A DNA stretch of 5,246 bases from Methanosarcinales archaeon. GTDB taxonomy: Archaea; Halobacteriota; Syntropharchaeia; Alkanophagales; Methanospirareceae. Location: assembly GCA_025464585.1 (NCBI GenBank), contig JAODGL010000176.1, forward strand, positions 8,858 to 14,103. The letters run 5' to 3'. The notes under the pieces are model-generated. The model saw nothing but the letters and a program-made list of their open reading frames with translations, ran no database searches and had not been told where the DNA came from. The position numbers were made by a program, and so were the translations under genes. This document shows positions 1-5,246 of the stretch, piece after piece (the stretch's first letter is position 1; each line of letters starts with the position of its first letter).

Positions 1-61
1 AATGCCTACCTATTACATTGGATGATGCGTACTGTGTAATTAGAAAACCCTTTAGAAGAGT

Positions 62-72
62 TTGAATAAAAT
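62..72 (+). promoter_or_regulatory. Possible weak TATA-like element upstream of the flavin reductase gene
   Basis: The stretch TTGAATAAAAT is the best TATA-like match in the 109 bases before the first gene, preceded by a purine-rich AGAAGAG that could act as a BRE. Transcription would start about 25 bases downstream, near 90-93, just before the Shine-Dalgarno. The match to the archaeal consensus (TTTATATA) is poor and the whole region is AT-rich, so this is only a candidate. Confidence 0.22.
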
Positions 73-94
73 CTGTGTAATCTGTGGTTAAAAA

Positions 95-102
95 GGGAGG
101 AG
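95..102 (+). promoter_or_regulatory. Strong ribosome binding site of the flavin reductase gene
   Basis: GGGAGGAG contains GGAGG, complementary to the 3' end of 16S rRNA, and lies 9 bases (measured from GGAGG) before the ATG at 110. It fixes that ATG as the start and is the clearest Shine-Dalgarno in the window. Confidence 0.8.
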
Positions 103-109
103 ATAAAAA

Positions 110-664
110 ATGGAACTCGAAGGAAAAGCATATCCGAAATTGCTCGTTCGACCGGTAGTGGTCGTTACGACAATATCGGAAAGAGGGATACCAAATGCAG
201 CGCCTTTCAGCTTTAACTCGCCGATAAGCTTTGAACCGCCTTTGTATGGGTTCTCGTGCAATCCCGCACACGATACGTGGCGGAACATCCGTGAGAATGG
301 CGAGTTCGTAGTGAACGTGGTAGGAAAAGACCTTGGCGGGCTAATGCACATTCTGGAAACGGATTATCCGTATGAGGACAGCGAGATAGAACACGCGGGA
401 CTGAAGGAAGAAAAAGCGAAGACGGTGAAGCCACCTCGTATAAAAGAGGCGATAGCGTGGATGGAGTGCAAGCTCGAGAAATACGTTGAGCTGGGCGACC
501 ATATCTGGATAACGGGAAGAGTATTAGCAGCGGGAGTGAAGGACGGATTCTGGAAAGAAGAAGGAGTGATAGATGTGGTAAAAGCGGGACCGCTATGCCA
601 TATTGCAGGCGAGTTCTTTGCAGAGGAGATGAAAGAGGCGAAGTACGAGAGGGCGAAATCTTAG
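110..664 (+). CDS. Flavin reductase family protein (flavoredoxin-like, FMN-binding)
   Basis: A 184-residue protein of the flavin reductase-like / DIM6-NTAB family, which fold as split beta-barrels, bind FMN and either reduce free flavin with NAD(P)H or pass electrons as flavoredoxins. Visible family signatures are the RPVVVVTT strand (residues 14-21), the NAAPFSFN segment (29-36) that contacts flavin phosphate in relatives, HDTWRNI (54-60), the FVVNV strand (66-70) and the GDHIWITGRV strand (129-138). Length is normal for the family and no signal peptide or membrane segment is seen, so it should be cytoplasmic. The start is supported by GGAGG nine bases upstream. Its stop lies four bases before the TldE-like gene, suggesting one transcript. 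The physiological electron donor and acceptor cannot be read from sequence; a role as an electron carrier in an anaerobe is as likely as a free-flavin reductase. Family assignment is firm, exact function is not. Confidence 0.92.
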   Translation: MELEGKAYPKLLVRPVVVVTTISERGIPNAAPFSFNSPISFEPPLYGFSCNPAHDTWRNIRENGEFVVNVVGKDLGGLMHILETDYPYEDSEIEHAGLKEEKAKTVKPPRIKEAIAWMECKLEKYVELGDHIWITGRVLAAGVKDGFWKEEGVIDVVKAGPLCHIAGEFFAEEMKEAKYERAKS

Positions 665-668
665 GCAA

Positions 669-2039
669 ATGCTCGACATCATGCGTAAAGCACTGAAAAA
701 AGCGTTGGAAAGCTGCGACCAGGCAGAGATTTATGGAGAGAAAGGCGATGTTCTAAGTATTGACCTTGAGCGAGAGGAGGTGAAAAAGGTAAAGCACGTG
801 AAAAGCACCGGCATTGGAGTGCGAGTAGTAATATCGAATAAGGTAGGATTTTCATACACCACGGCTTTGGAAAAAGCGAGCATAGAAGGTTGCGTAGTGC
901 ATGCAATAAAACAGGCGAGGGTATCTGAGCATGACCCTCATTTTCTTGGCTTACCTCCGTTAGGCTCAGATGCATTACGGAGTGGCTACACGGAACCAGA
1001 AAAAACTTTTGACCCTCAGATTACCAAACTTCTTGACGACGGCGGCGACGATGCGATAGAATATTGCATGGAGATGCTGCATGGAACGAAGCAGTATGAA
1101 GTGCGAAAAAGCGTGACATGTACACCAACAGAAGGCAGTTTCGCTGCTGCTCATGATGAAACCTACATTTTGAATTCCGAAGGTATCGAAACAAGTAATA
1201 CCGGGACTTACGTCTCCGCAGGGATAATGGTTGTGGCAGGTAGTAGTAGCGGAGATGAAACATCTGGCTGGGAGGGAAAAGTAAGTAGAATGCTTGGGGA
1301 CGTAGATTTCGAGTGGATAGGCAGGGAAGCAGTGAAAATAGCGGCAGATAGCTTAGGAGGTAAAAAGCTAAAAACGAAACAGATTCCGGTCGTTTTCTCG
1401 CCACGCGCAATGCAAAACCTTTTAACTCACATCTTGATTCCACAACTGAGCGCCGAGAATGTACAGCGAAAACAATCGCCTTATTATGGTAAAAAGGGGG
1501 AGGAGATAGCTTCTGAAGCGCTTACAATTATTGACGATGGCACAATGCCAGGAGGTGTAAATAGCAGGAAGATGGATGGTGAAGGCGTTCCTACTCAGCC
1601 TACGAGCTTAGTGGAAGAGGGTGTATTAAAAAATTTCCTCTATGATTCTTATACTGCCGGCAAAGACGGCGTGGAAAGCACAGGTAACGCAGTAAGAAGC
1701 TTCAGTAATTTGCCTGCTCCGGGGGCAACGAATTTCATTATGAACGCAAGCAGCAAAGCTTCAAAGGAAGAGATGTTTAGCGGAATACGTGAAGGATTGT
1801 TTATAAATGATGTAATTGGTGCGCACACGGCTTCAAGAGCATCCGGCGATTTCTCTGTTGTTGCACAGAATGCTTTCGGCATTAAAAAAGGCGATTTGTT
1901 TCCGGTTACGCAGGTAATGCTTGCGGGTAACATGCAAGAAGTGTTGAAACACGTGGAAATGCTCGGGACCGACACAAGGCAGATTTATAATGTCGTTTCG
2001 CCCTCTGTTAAGGTGTCGAAGGTGCAGATTGTAGCGTGA
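669..2039 (+). CDS. tldE: TldD/PmbA family protein, TldE-like (non-catalytic) subunit
   Basis: A 456-residue protein matching the TldD/TldE (PmbA) family over its full usual length. In bacteria TldD and TldE form a heterodimeric metalloprotease that digests unfolded peptides, matures microcin B17 and degrades the antitoxin CcdA; TldD supplies the HExxxH zinc site. Recognisable segments are the N-terminal region with GIGVRVV (about residues 48-54), the central NSEGIETSNTGTY (from 169), DGEGVPTQPTSLVEEGVLKNF (from 303) and the C-terminal GAHTASRASGDFSV (from 384). I see no HExxxH anywhere, which identifies it as the TldE/PmbA type. The start at 669 follows the previous stop by four bases with no good Shine-Dalgarno, consistent with translational coupling; the in-frame ATG at 681 is an alternative that would shorten it by four residues. 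TldD, usually close by in archaea, is not in this window. The gene ends 10 bases from the convergent kinase-family gene. Its natural substrate in archaea is unknown. Confidence 0.94.
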   Translation: MLDIMRKALKKALESCDQAEIYGEKGDVLSIDLEREEVKKVKHVKSTGIGVRVVISNKVGFSYTTALEKASIEGCVVHAIKQARVSEHDPHFLGLPPLGSDALRSGYTEPEKTFDPQITKLLDDGGDDAIEYCMEMLHGTKQYEVRKSVTCTPTEGSFAAAHDETYILNSEGIETSNTGTYVSAGIMVVAGSSSGDETSGWEGKVSRMLGDVDFEWIGREAVKIAADSLGGKKLKTKQIPVVFSPRAMQNLLTHILIPQLSAENVQRKQSPYYGKKGEEIASEALTIIDDGTMPGGVNSRKMDGEGVPTQPTSLVEEGVLKNFLYDSYTAGKDGVESTGNAVRSFSNLPAPGATNFIMNASSKASKEEMFSGIREGLFINDVIGAHTASRASGDFSVVAQNAFGIKKGDLFPVTQVMLAGNMQEVLKHVEMLGTDTRQIYNVVSPSVKVSKVQIVA

Positions 2040-2049
2040 CCCATTTGTT

Positions 2050-2574
2050 TCACTCAATCACATACCCCAACTTCTCACAAATCTCCCTTCTCTCCTTCTT
2101 CTCTTCCCCGGTCTCTATCCTATTTACCGCAGTGCCATCAACCACACCAATTACCGCTCGCCCAAGTTCAGTCTCGGCGACAATAACCTCCAGAGGATTT
2201 GCAGAAGCCACGTAAATATTCGCAACTGCCGGATGCGACTTCAAAGTCCCCATCACATTTATAGGGAATGCGTTATCTAACATAATAAAAAAAGTGTGAG
2301 AAGCGCCGATTTTGAGGCAGTTCTCACTCGCCAACTCCTTTAGTCGTTCGTCGTTCCCTGTAACCCTTGTCAACATCGGCGCCGCCTCGTTCATTGCAAC
2401 TGCGCATTTTATCCCCGGCACTGTGGTCAAAAGCGTCTTGAAGATGTCATCGCAAGCGAAAATGGTGAAATTACCCTGCCCAATTATTACCTGCTTCTCT
2501 TCGGGATTGCTCACCTCCACTCGCTCTATCTTTACTCCACCCTCGATTGTAACCACTTTCTTCTCCATCTCCAA
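2050..2574 (-). CDS. Adenosine-specific kinase family protein (PF04008, DUF355)
   Basis: The predicted 174-residue protein is a clear member of the small archaeal/bacterial family typified by Pyrobaculum PAE2307, named adenosine-specific kinase. Conserved stretches are VIIGQGNFTIF (residues 29-39), VPGIKCAVAMNEAAP (52-66), LTRVTGNDERLKELA (68-82), NAFPINVMG (101-109), HPAVANIYVASANPLEVIVAET (114-135) and GRAVIGVVDG (138-147). The name rests on structural work on one relative, as I recall it, and the fold is unlike classical kinases, so the enzymatic role should be taken as tentative. The listed start is TTG at 2574; ATG at 2568 is two codons in, and GTG at 2556 has the best-placed Shine-Dalgarno (GGAG, six bases upstream), giving 168 residues. 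All three keep the conserved core. It follows the ferredoxin gene after a 59-base gap containing overlapping inverted repeats, and converges on the TldE-like gene with 10 bases between stops. Confidence 0.93.
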   Translation of the reverse strand: MEMEKKVVTIEGGVKIERVEVSNPEEKQVIIGQGNFTIFACDDIFKTLLTTVPGIKCAVAMNEAAPMLTRVTGNDERLKELASENCLKIGASHTFFIMLDNAFPINVMGTLKSHPAVANIYVASANPLEVIVAETELGRAVIGVVDGTAVNRIETGEEKKERREICEKLGYVIE

Positions 2575-2589
2575 TACTTTTTAGTTGCA

Positions 2590-2619
2590 AAGAAAGTGCG
2601 CTTTTGGTCAAACTTTCTT
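2590..2619 (-). repeat. Inverted repeat (8-bp arms, 14-base loop) in the leader of the kinase-family gene
   Basis: AAGAAAGT (2590-2597) and ACTTTCTT (2612-2619) are perfect inverted copies separated by 14 bases. On the - strand transcript this hairpin would sit just before the start codons of the adenosine-specific kinase family gene. Its right arm shares bases 2612-2615 with the left arm of the neighbouring inverted repeat and bases 2616-2619 with that repeat's loop, so only one can form at a time. The stems are AT-rich and could be chance. Confidence 0.4.
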
Positions 2620-2633
2620 GAAGTTTGTTTTTT
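2609..2633 (+). terminator. Hairpin followed by T6, terminator-like on the + strand
   Basis: CAAACTT (2609-2615) and AAGTTTG (2621-2627) form a perfect 7-bp stem with a 5-base loop, followed directly by six T residues (2628-2633). This looks like an intrinsic terminator for + strand transcription, yet the surrounding genes are on the - strand and the nearest + strand gene ends about 570 bases earlier. It might stop antisense read-through before the ferredoxin gene, or be a coincidence of AT-rich sequence. On the - strand the stem is not followed by a U-run. Confidence 0.3.
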
Positions 2634-2867
2634 CTACTCCGTCATACTCAACGCCCCTTGTTCGCATACATCTATACAAACCTCACAATCAGTGCACTCC
2701 TCTGCGTTTATTACCGCATGCTGTTCTCTACCATGTGGAGCATTGCTTGGGTCGTCTTCAACCAAACTTATGCACTCCACCGGGCACTCTTCTACGCAAT
2801 TGCTCGTTCCTTTTTCCTTTATACCCTTACAGCCATTACACTTCTCCAAATCCACTACTGCTGGCAT
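2634..2867 (-). CDS. Small ferredoxin with two [4Fe-4S] cluster motifs, first motif widely spaced
   Basis: A 77-residue acidic, cytoplasmic iron-sulphur protein expected to shuttle low-potential electrons. The second motif is classical: C58-x2-C61-x2-C64-x3-C68, though followed by Glu rather than the usual Pro. The first motif is unusual: C10-x2-C13, ten residues, then C24-x3-C28-Pro, with an extra Cys at 32. The opening MPAVVDLEKCNGCKG and the widened gap resemble the beta subunit of adenylylsulphate reductase (AprB), which also has an insertion between the second and third ligands, but this protein lacks the AprB C-terminal extension and there is no AprA beside it. By the classical pairing, C10, C13, C24 and C68 would hold one cluster and C58, C61, C64 and C28 the other (inferred from the family). 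The ATG is the only usable start: upstream codons in frame run to a TGA with no ATG, GTG or TTG. GGAG lies 15 bases upstream, a long spacing. It sits 51 bases after ileS and probably has its own promoter. Confidence 0.92.
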   Translation of the reverse strand: MPAVVDLEKCNGCKGIKEKGTSNCVEECPVECISLVEDDPSNAPHGREQHAVINAEECTDCEVCIDVCEQGALSMTE

Positions 2868-2918
2868 TTCTTTCTCTTCACTCTCCTTTATTTTTGGTTT
2901 AGATAATTTTTTTGCTCA

Positions 2919-5246
2919 TCATATATAAAACTTGTTATTTTTTCGTGCAGTTAAAATTGCGAGGTAAACCTCCTTCTTACCTATTTTCCATCTCTTCTCG
3001 TAAATTTCTTTCGCTGAACTCGATGCCTTCCCCTCTTCTATGCTCTCAGCAAGTGTCTCCTCGCAAATATAATCCGAGAACCTATTTATCGCCTCTTTTA
3101 CCTCCTCATCTCCTTTGTACATAATCTCTATCTTCGCTGTATAGTCCAGGTCGAGGTCCTTCCGCATACCCTGTATTCTCCTCACGAGGTCTCTAACCAA
3201 TCCTTCTTCTATTAAGCTTTTATCCAGGCTAATATCCAAAAACAATGCTGTATCTTCATCTATTCCCACCTGTTTATATCTCTCTTCTGCAACAAACTCA
3301 CTCTTTTCTTCAAATTTCACTTCTCGAACATTCAATTCATCCTTCAGTATCCCCGCTAAACTCGCCACTTTCTCCCTCTTTTCCTTACTACAAACGACTA
3401 CAACTTCTTTTAAAGGCTGCCTTATCTTTATTCCCGCATCCGCCCTCGCTCGTCTGCCAGCTTCTACTAATTTTGTAACCAAATCCATCGAATCCTCCAA
3501 ATCCGCATCTATAAGCGATTCATCCGGAGAAGGATAATCGCAAAGATGCACACTTTCCTGTTCTTCTTCTTCCAAAACTGTTCTTACGATATTCTGGTAG
3601 ATATGCTCAGTGAGGAAAGGCACGAAAGGAGCGAGCAGTTTGCACAGAGCGACAAGAACTTCGTATAACGTCAGGTATGCACAATCCTTGTCAAAGTTCT
3701 CCTCCACAACCCAGAACCGCCTCCTTGACCGTCTTATATACCAGTTGCTCAGGTCGTCAATCACGAAATCTTCTACTCTCCTCGCTGCGAGGTGTATTTC
3801 AAACCGTTCAAGTGAACCAATTACTTCCTTTATGAGAGAGTTCAACCTTGACATAATCCATCTGTCCATTGCACTCCTCTTTTCTATCGCGATTGCCTTC
3901 TCCTCTGGATTGAACTCATCTATGCTCGCGTAGGTAACGAAGAAGAAATAAGAGTTCCATAGCGTGTTCAAGAACTTCTTTTGCCGCTCTACTATTGCAA
4001 GCTCAGAGAAACGTATGTCTTCCCACGGGGGACATGCGGTGAAGAAATACCATCTTAACGCATCAGCTCCTGTCGTATTGAGTATAGAAGTTATATCAAC
4101 CACGTTCCCTTTGCTCTTACTCATCTTTACTCCTTTTTCATCCAGTATATGCCCCAGCGAAAGCACGTTTAGATAAGGTGGTTCATCAAAAATCGCAGTT
4201 GAAACCGCAAGAAGCGAATAGAACCAGCCACGAGTCTGGTCTATTGCCTCGGTAATAAAATTAGCGGGAAAGTTCTGCTTGAACTCTTCGTGCTCAAAAG
4301 GGTAGTGCCATTGCGCGAAAGGGGCTGCACCTGAATCATACCAGCAATCTATTACGTCTACCACTCTCCTCATTTCGCCGCCGCATTCGGCACAGCGAAG
4401 CACCACTTCGTCTATGTACGGTCTGTGCAGGTCAAAATCTGATTCCTGGAGAAGACCCTTTGCCCTTTCTTTCAGTTCCCCTATGCTTCCAACACAGCAT
4501 TCCGCCCCGCATTCTTCGCATATCCAGATATTCAATGGAGTACCCCAGAATCTCTCTCTGCTGAGCGCCCAATCCTCAATATTCTCCAGGAAATTGCCGA
4601 ATCTGCCGTATTTCAAATGCTCGGGATACCAGTTTATCTTTTCATTGTTCGCAATCAACTTATCACGCAGCGATTTCATACCAATAAACCACGATTCTCT
4701 TGCGTAATACAAAAGAGGCGAACCACATCGCCAGCAGAACGGATATGAGTGCAAATAAGTGCTCTCTTTGTACAACAAACCACGCTGTTCCAGCATTTCT
4801 ATTATGCGCTTATCGGCATCCTTAACAAAAACACCTACCAATGACGGGAACGGGATCTCACTCGTAAACTGACCTTTACTGTCCACGGGCTGCGAAAAAC
4901 CAAGTCCTTTATCCCTGCACACTTCATAATCATCCTCTCCAAATGCAGGAGCTATATGAACGACACCAGTACCCTCCTCCAGGGTGACGAAATCGGCGGT
5001 GATTACTCTATGCGATTCACCTTTCACGGGGACTTCAAAAAGCTGTTCATATTCTTTGCCTTCCAAATCCTTTCCTTTTAATCGCCCTATTATCTCATAT
5101 TCGCCATCCAGGGCATCCAATCTGGCTTCTGCAAGGATTAAAATCTCTTCTTTCTCCTTTACTTTTACGTAGGTATGTTCAGGATGAACAGCGAGTGCGA
5201 TATTACCAAATAAAGTCCATGGAGTTGTAGTCCAGGCGAGCATACA
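2919..5246 (-). CDS. ileS: Isoleucyl-tRNA synthetase, N-terminal part missing (runs off window)
   Basis: This is the C-terminal three quarters, about 775 residues, of class Ia IleRS, which charges tRNA-Ile and hydrolyses mischarged Val-tRNA. Numbering from the first Met in view (codon 5243-5241): the editing domain has WTTTPWTL (4-11) and GTGVVHIAPAFGEDDY (91-106), including the His and Asp (H96, D105) matching editing residues of bacterial IleRS. Then come PFCWRCGSPL (168-177), LSRERFWGTPL (227-237), two CxxC pairs (242/245 and 284/287) likely binding zinc, DCWYDSG (299-305), TRGWFYSLL (337-345) and the KMSKS loop (373-377). The anticodon-binding domain follows, and the tail is of the archaeal/eukaryotic type without the C-terminal zinc finger of bacterial enzymes. 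The HIGH motif and true start lie beyond the right edge; the frame stays open through the edge (a Cys codon precedes that Met), so that Met is internal. One oddity is Phe-Gly where Pro usually follows TTPWTL. It heads the ileS-ferredoxin-kinase block. Confidence 0.97.
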   Translation of the reverse strand, partial: CMLAWTTTPWTLFGNIALAVHPEHTYVKVKEKEEILILAEARLDALDGEYEIIGRLKGKDLEGKEYEQLFEVPVKGESHRVITADFVTLEEGTGVVHIAPAFGEDDYEVCRDKGLGFSQPVDSKGQFTSEIPFPSLVGVFVKDADKRIIEMLEQRGLLYKESTYLHSYPFCWRCGSPLLYYARESWFIGMKSLRDKLIANNEKINWYPEHLKYGRFGNFLENIEDWALSRERFWGTPLNIWICEECGAECCVGSIGELKERAKGLLQESDFDLHRPYIDEVVLRCAECGGEMRRVVDVIDCWYDSGAAPFAQWHYPFEHEEFKQNFPANFITEAIDQTRGWFYSLLAVSTAIFDEPPYLNVLSLGHILDEKGVKMSKSKGNVVDITSILNTTGADALRWYFFTACPPWEDIRFSELAIVERQKKFLNTLWNSYFFFVTYASIDEFNPEEKAIAIEKRSAMDRWIMSRLNSLIKEVIGSLERFEIHLAARRVEDFVIDDLSNWYIRRSRRRFWVVEENFDKDCAYLTLYEVLVALCKLLAPFVPFLTEHIYQNIVRTVLEEEEQESVHLCDYPSPDESLIDADLEDSMDLVTKLVEAGRRARADAGIKIRQPLKEVVVVCSKEKREKVASLAGILKDELNVREVKFEEKSEFVAEERYKQVGIDEDTALFLDISLDKSLIEEGLVRDLVRRIQGMRKDLDLDYTAKIEIMYKGDEEVKEAINRFSDYICEETLAESIEEGKASSSAKEIYEKRWKIGKKEVYLAILTARKNNKFYI
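2921..2930 (-). promoter_or_regulatory. Archaeal TATA box for the ferredoxin gene, inside the end of ileS
   Basis: Read on the - strand this is TTTTATATAT, an excellent match to the archaeal TATA consensus. It covers the last sense codons and first stop base of ileS. Initiation about 25 bases downstream would fall near 2900, giving a leader of roughly 30 bases that contains AAAGGAGAG before the ferredoxin ATG at 2867. The spacing is right for a promoter; activity is inferred. Confidence 0.6.

Noticed and set aside
213..668. Long open frame antisense to the flavin reductase gene (151 codons)
   Set aside because: Its translation is a Ser/Arg/Leu-rich string with no recognisable motif, and it lies opposite a convincing conserved gene.
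1021..1443. Antisense open frame of 140 codons within tldE
   Set aside because: Composition is Arg/Tyr/Leu-rich with no family resemblance; it mirrors codons of the conserved gene.
2040..2120. Pyrimidine-rich tract after tldE as a terminator
   Set aside because: It is the reverse complement of the purine-rich codons at the 3' end of the kinase-family gene, with no long T-run or hairpin, so there is no support beyond coding bias.
2634..2867. Calling the ferredoxin APS reductase subunit beta (aprB)
   Set aside because: Only the first cluster motif resembles AprB; the protein is about half the usual length, lacks the C-terminal tail and has no aprA neighbour.
2899..2919. Six-codon reading frame MSKKII starting at the ileS stop (ATGATG overlap) as a leader peptide
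   Set aside because: Too short to support, has no ribosome binding site of its own, and would begin upstream of the predicted transcription start of the ferredoxin promoter.
2585..2928. Three overlapping + strand open frames of 93-110 codons across the ferredoxin region
   Set aside because: All three frames are open because the ferredoxin gene is purine-rich on its coding strand; none has a ribosome binding site or motif, while the - strand ferredoxin has all eight expected cysteines plus one extra.
5241..5243. ATG at the right edge as the start of IleRS
   Set aside because: It falls inside the editing domain just before WTTTPWTL, and the frame continues through the edge with a Cys codon; the catalytic HIGH region must lie upstream outside the window.

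Overview
The window carries five protein genes in two convergent blocks and no RNA gene, CRISPR array, insertion sequence or other mobile element that I can see. The gene set (an archaeal/eukaryotic-type isoleucyl-tRNA synthetase, an adenosine-specific kinase family protein, a small two-cluster ferredoxin, a flavoredoxin-like flavin reductase and a TldD/TldE protein) together with a TTTATATA-type TATA box points to an anaerobic archaeon, most likely a euryarchaeote of the methanogen, methanotroph or Archaeoglobus kind. The lineage is inferred from protein character and style only; there is no marker gene here that fixes it.

Left block, + strand: a short AT-rich upstream region (1-109) with a strong Shine-Dalgarno leads into a flavin reductase family gene (110-664). 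Four bases after its stop a TldE/PmbA-like gene begins (669-2039), so the two are very probably co-transcribed. The TldE-like protein lacks the HExxxH metal site of TldD, and no TldD partner is in the window.

Right block, - strand, read from right to left: ileS (5246-2919, missing its N-terminal part, which lies beyond the right edge), then a 77-residue ferredoxin (2867-2634) whose first cluster motif has the wide spacing seen in the beta subunit of APS reductase, then an adenosine-specific kinase family gene (2574-2050). A good archaeal TATA box overlaps the last codons of ileS and probably gives the ferredoxin its own promoter. The 59-base gap between ferredoxin and kinase holds two overlapping inverted repeats that cannot both form.

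The two blocks end tail to tail with only 10 bases between stop codons (2040-2049), so any terminators must lie inside the opposing genes. Most of the window is ordinary housekeeping and redox sequence. I found no clear new system; the points most worth checking are the ferredoxin cluster spacing, the promoter embedded in the ileS end, the overlapping hairpins, and a Pro-to-Phe change in the conserved editing-domain peptide of IleRS.
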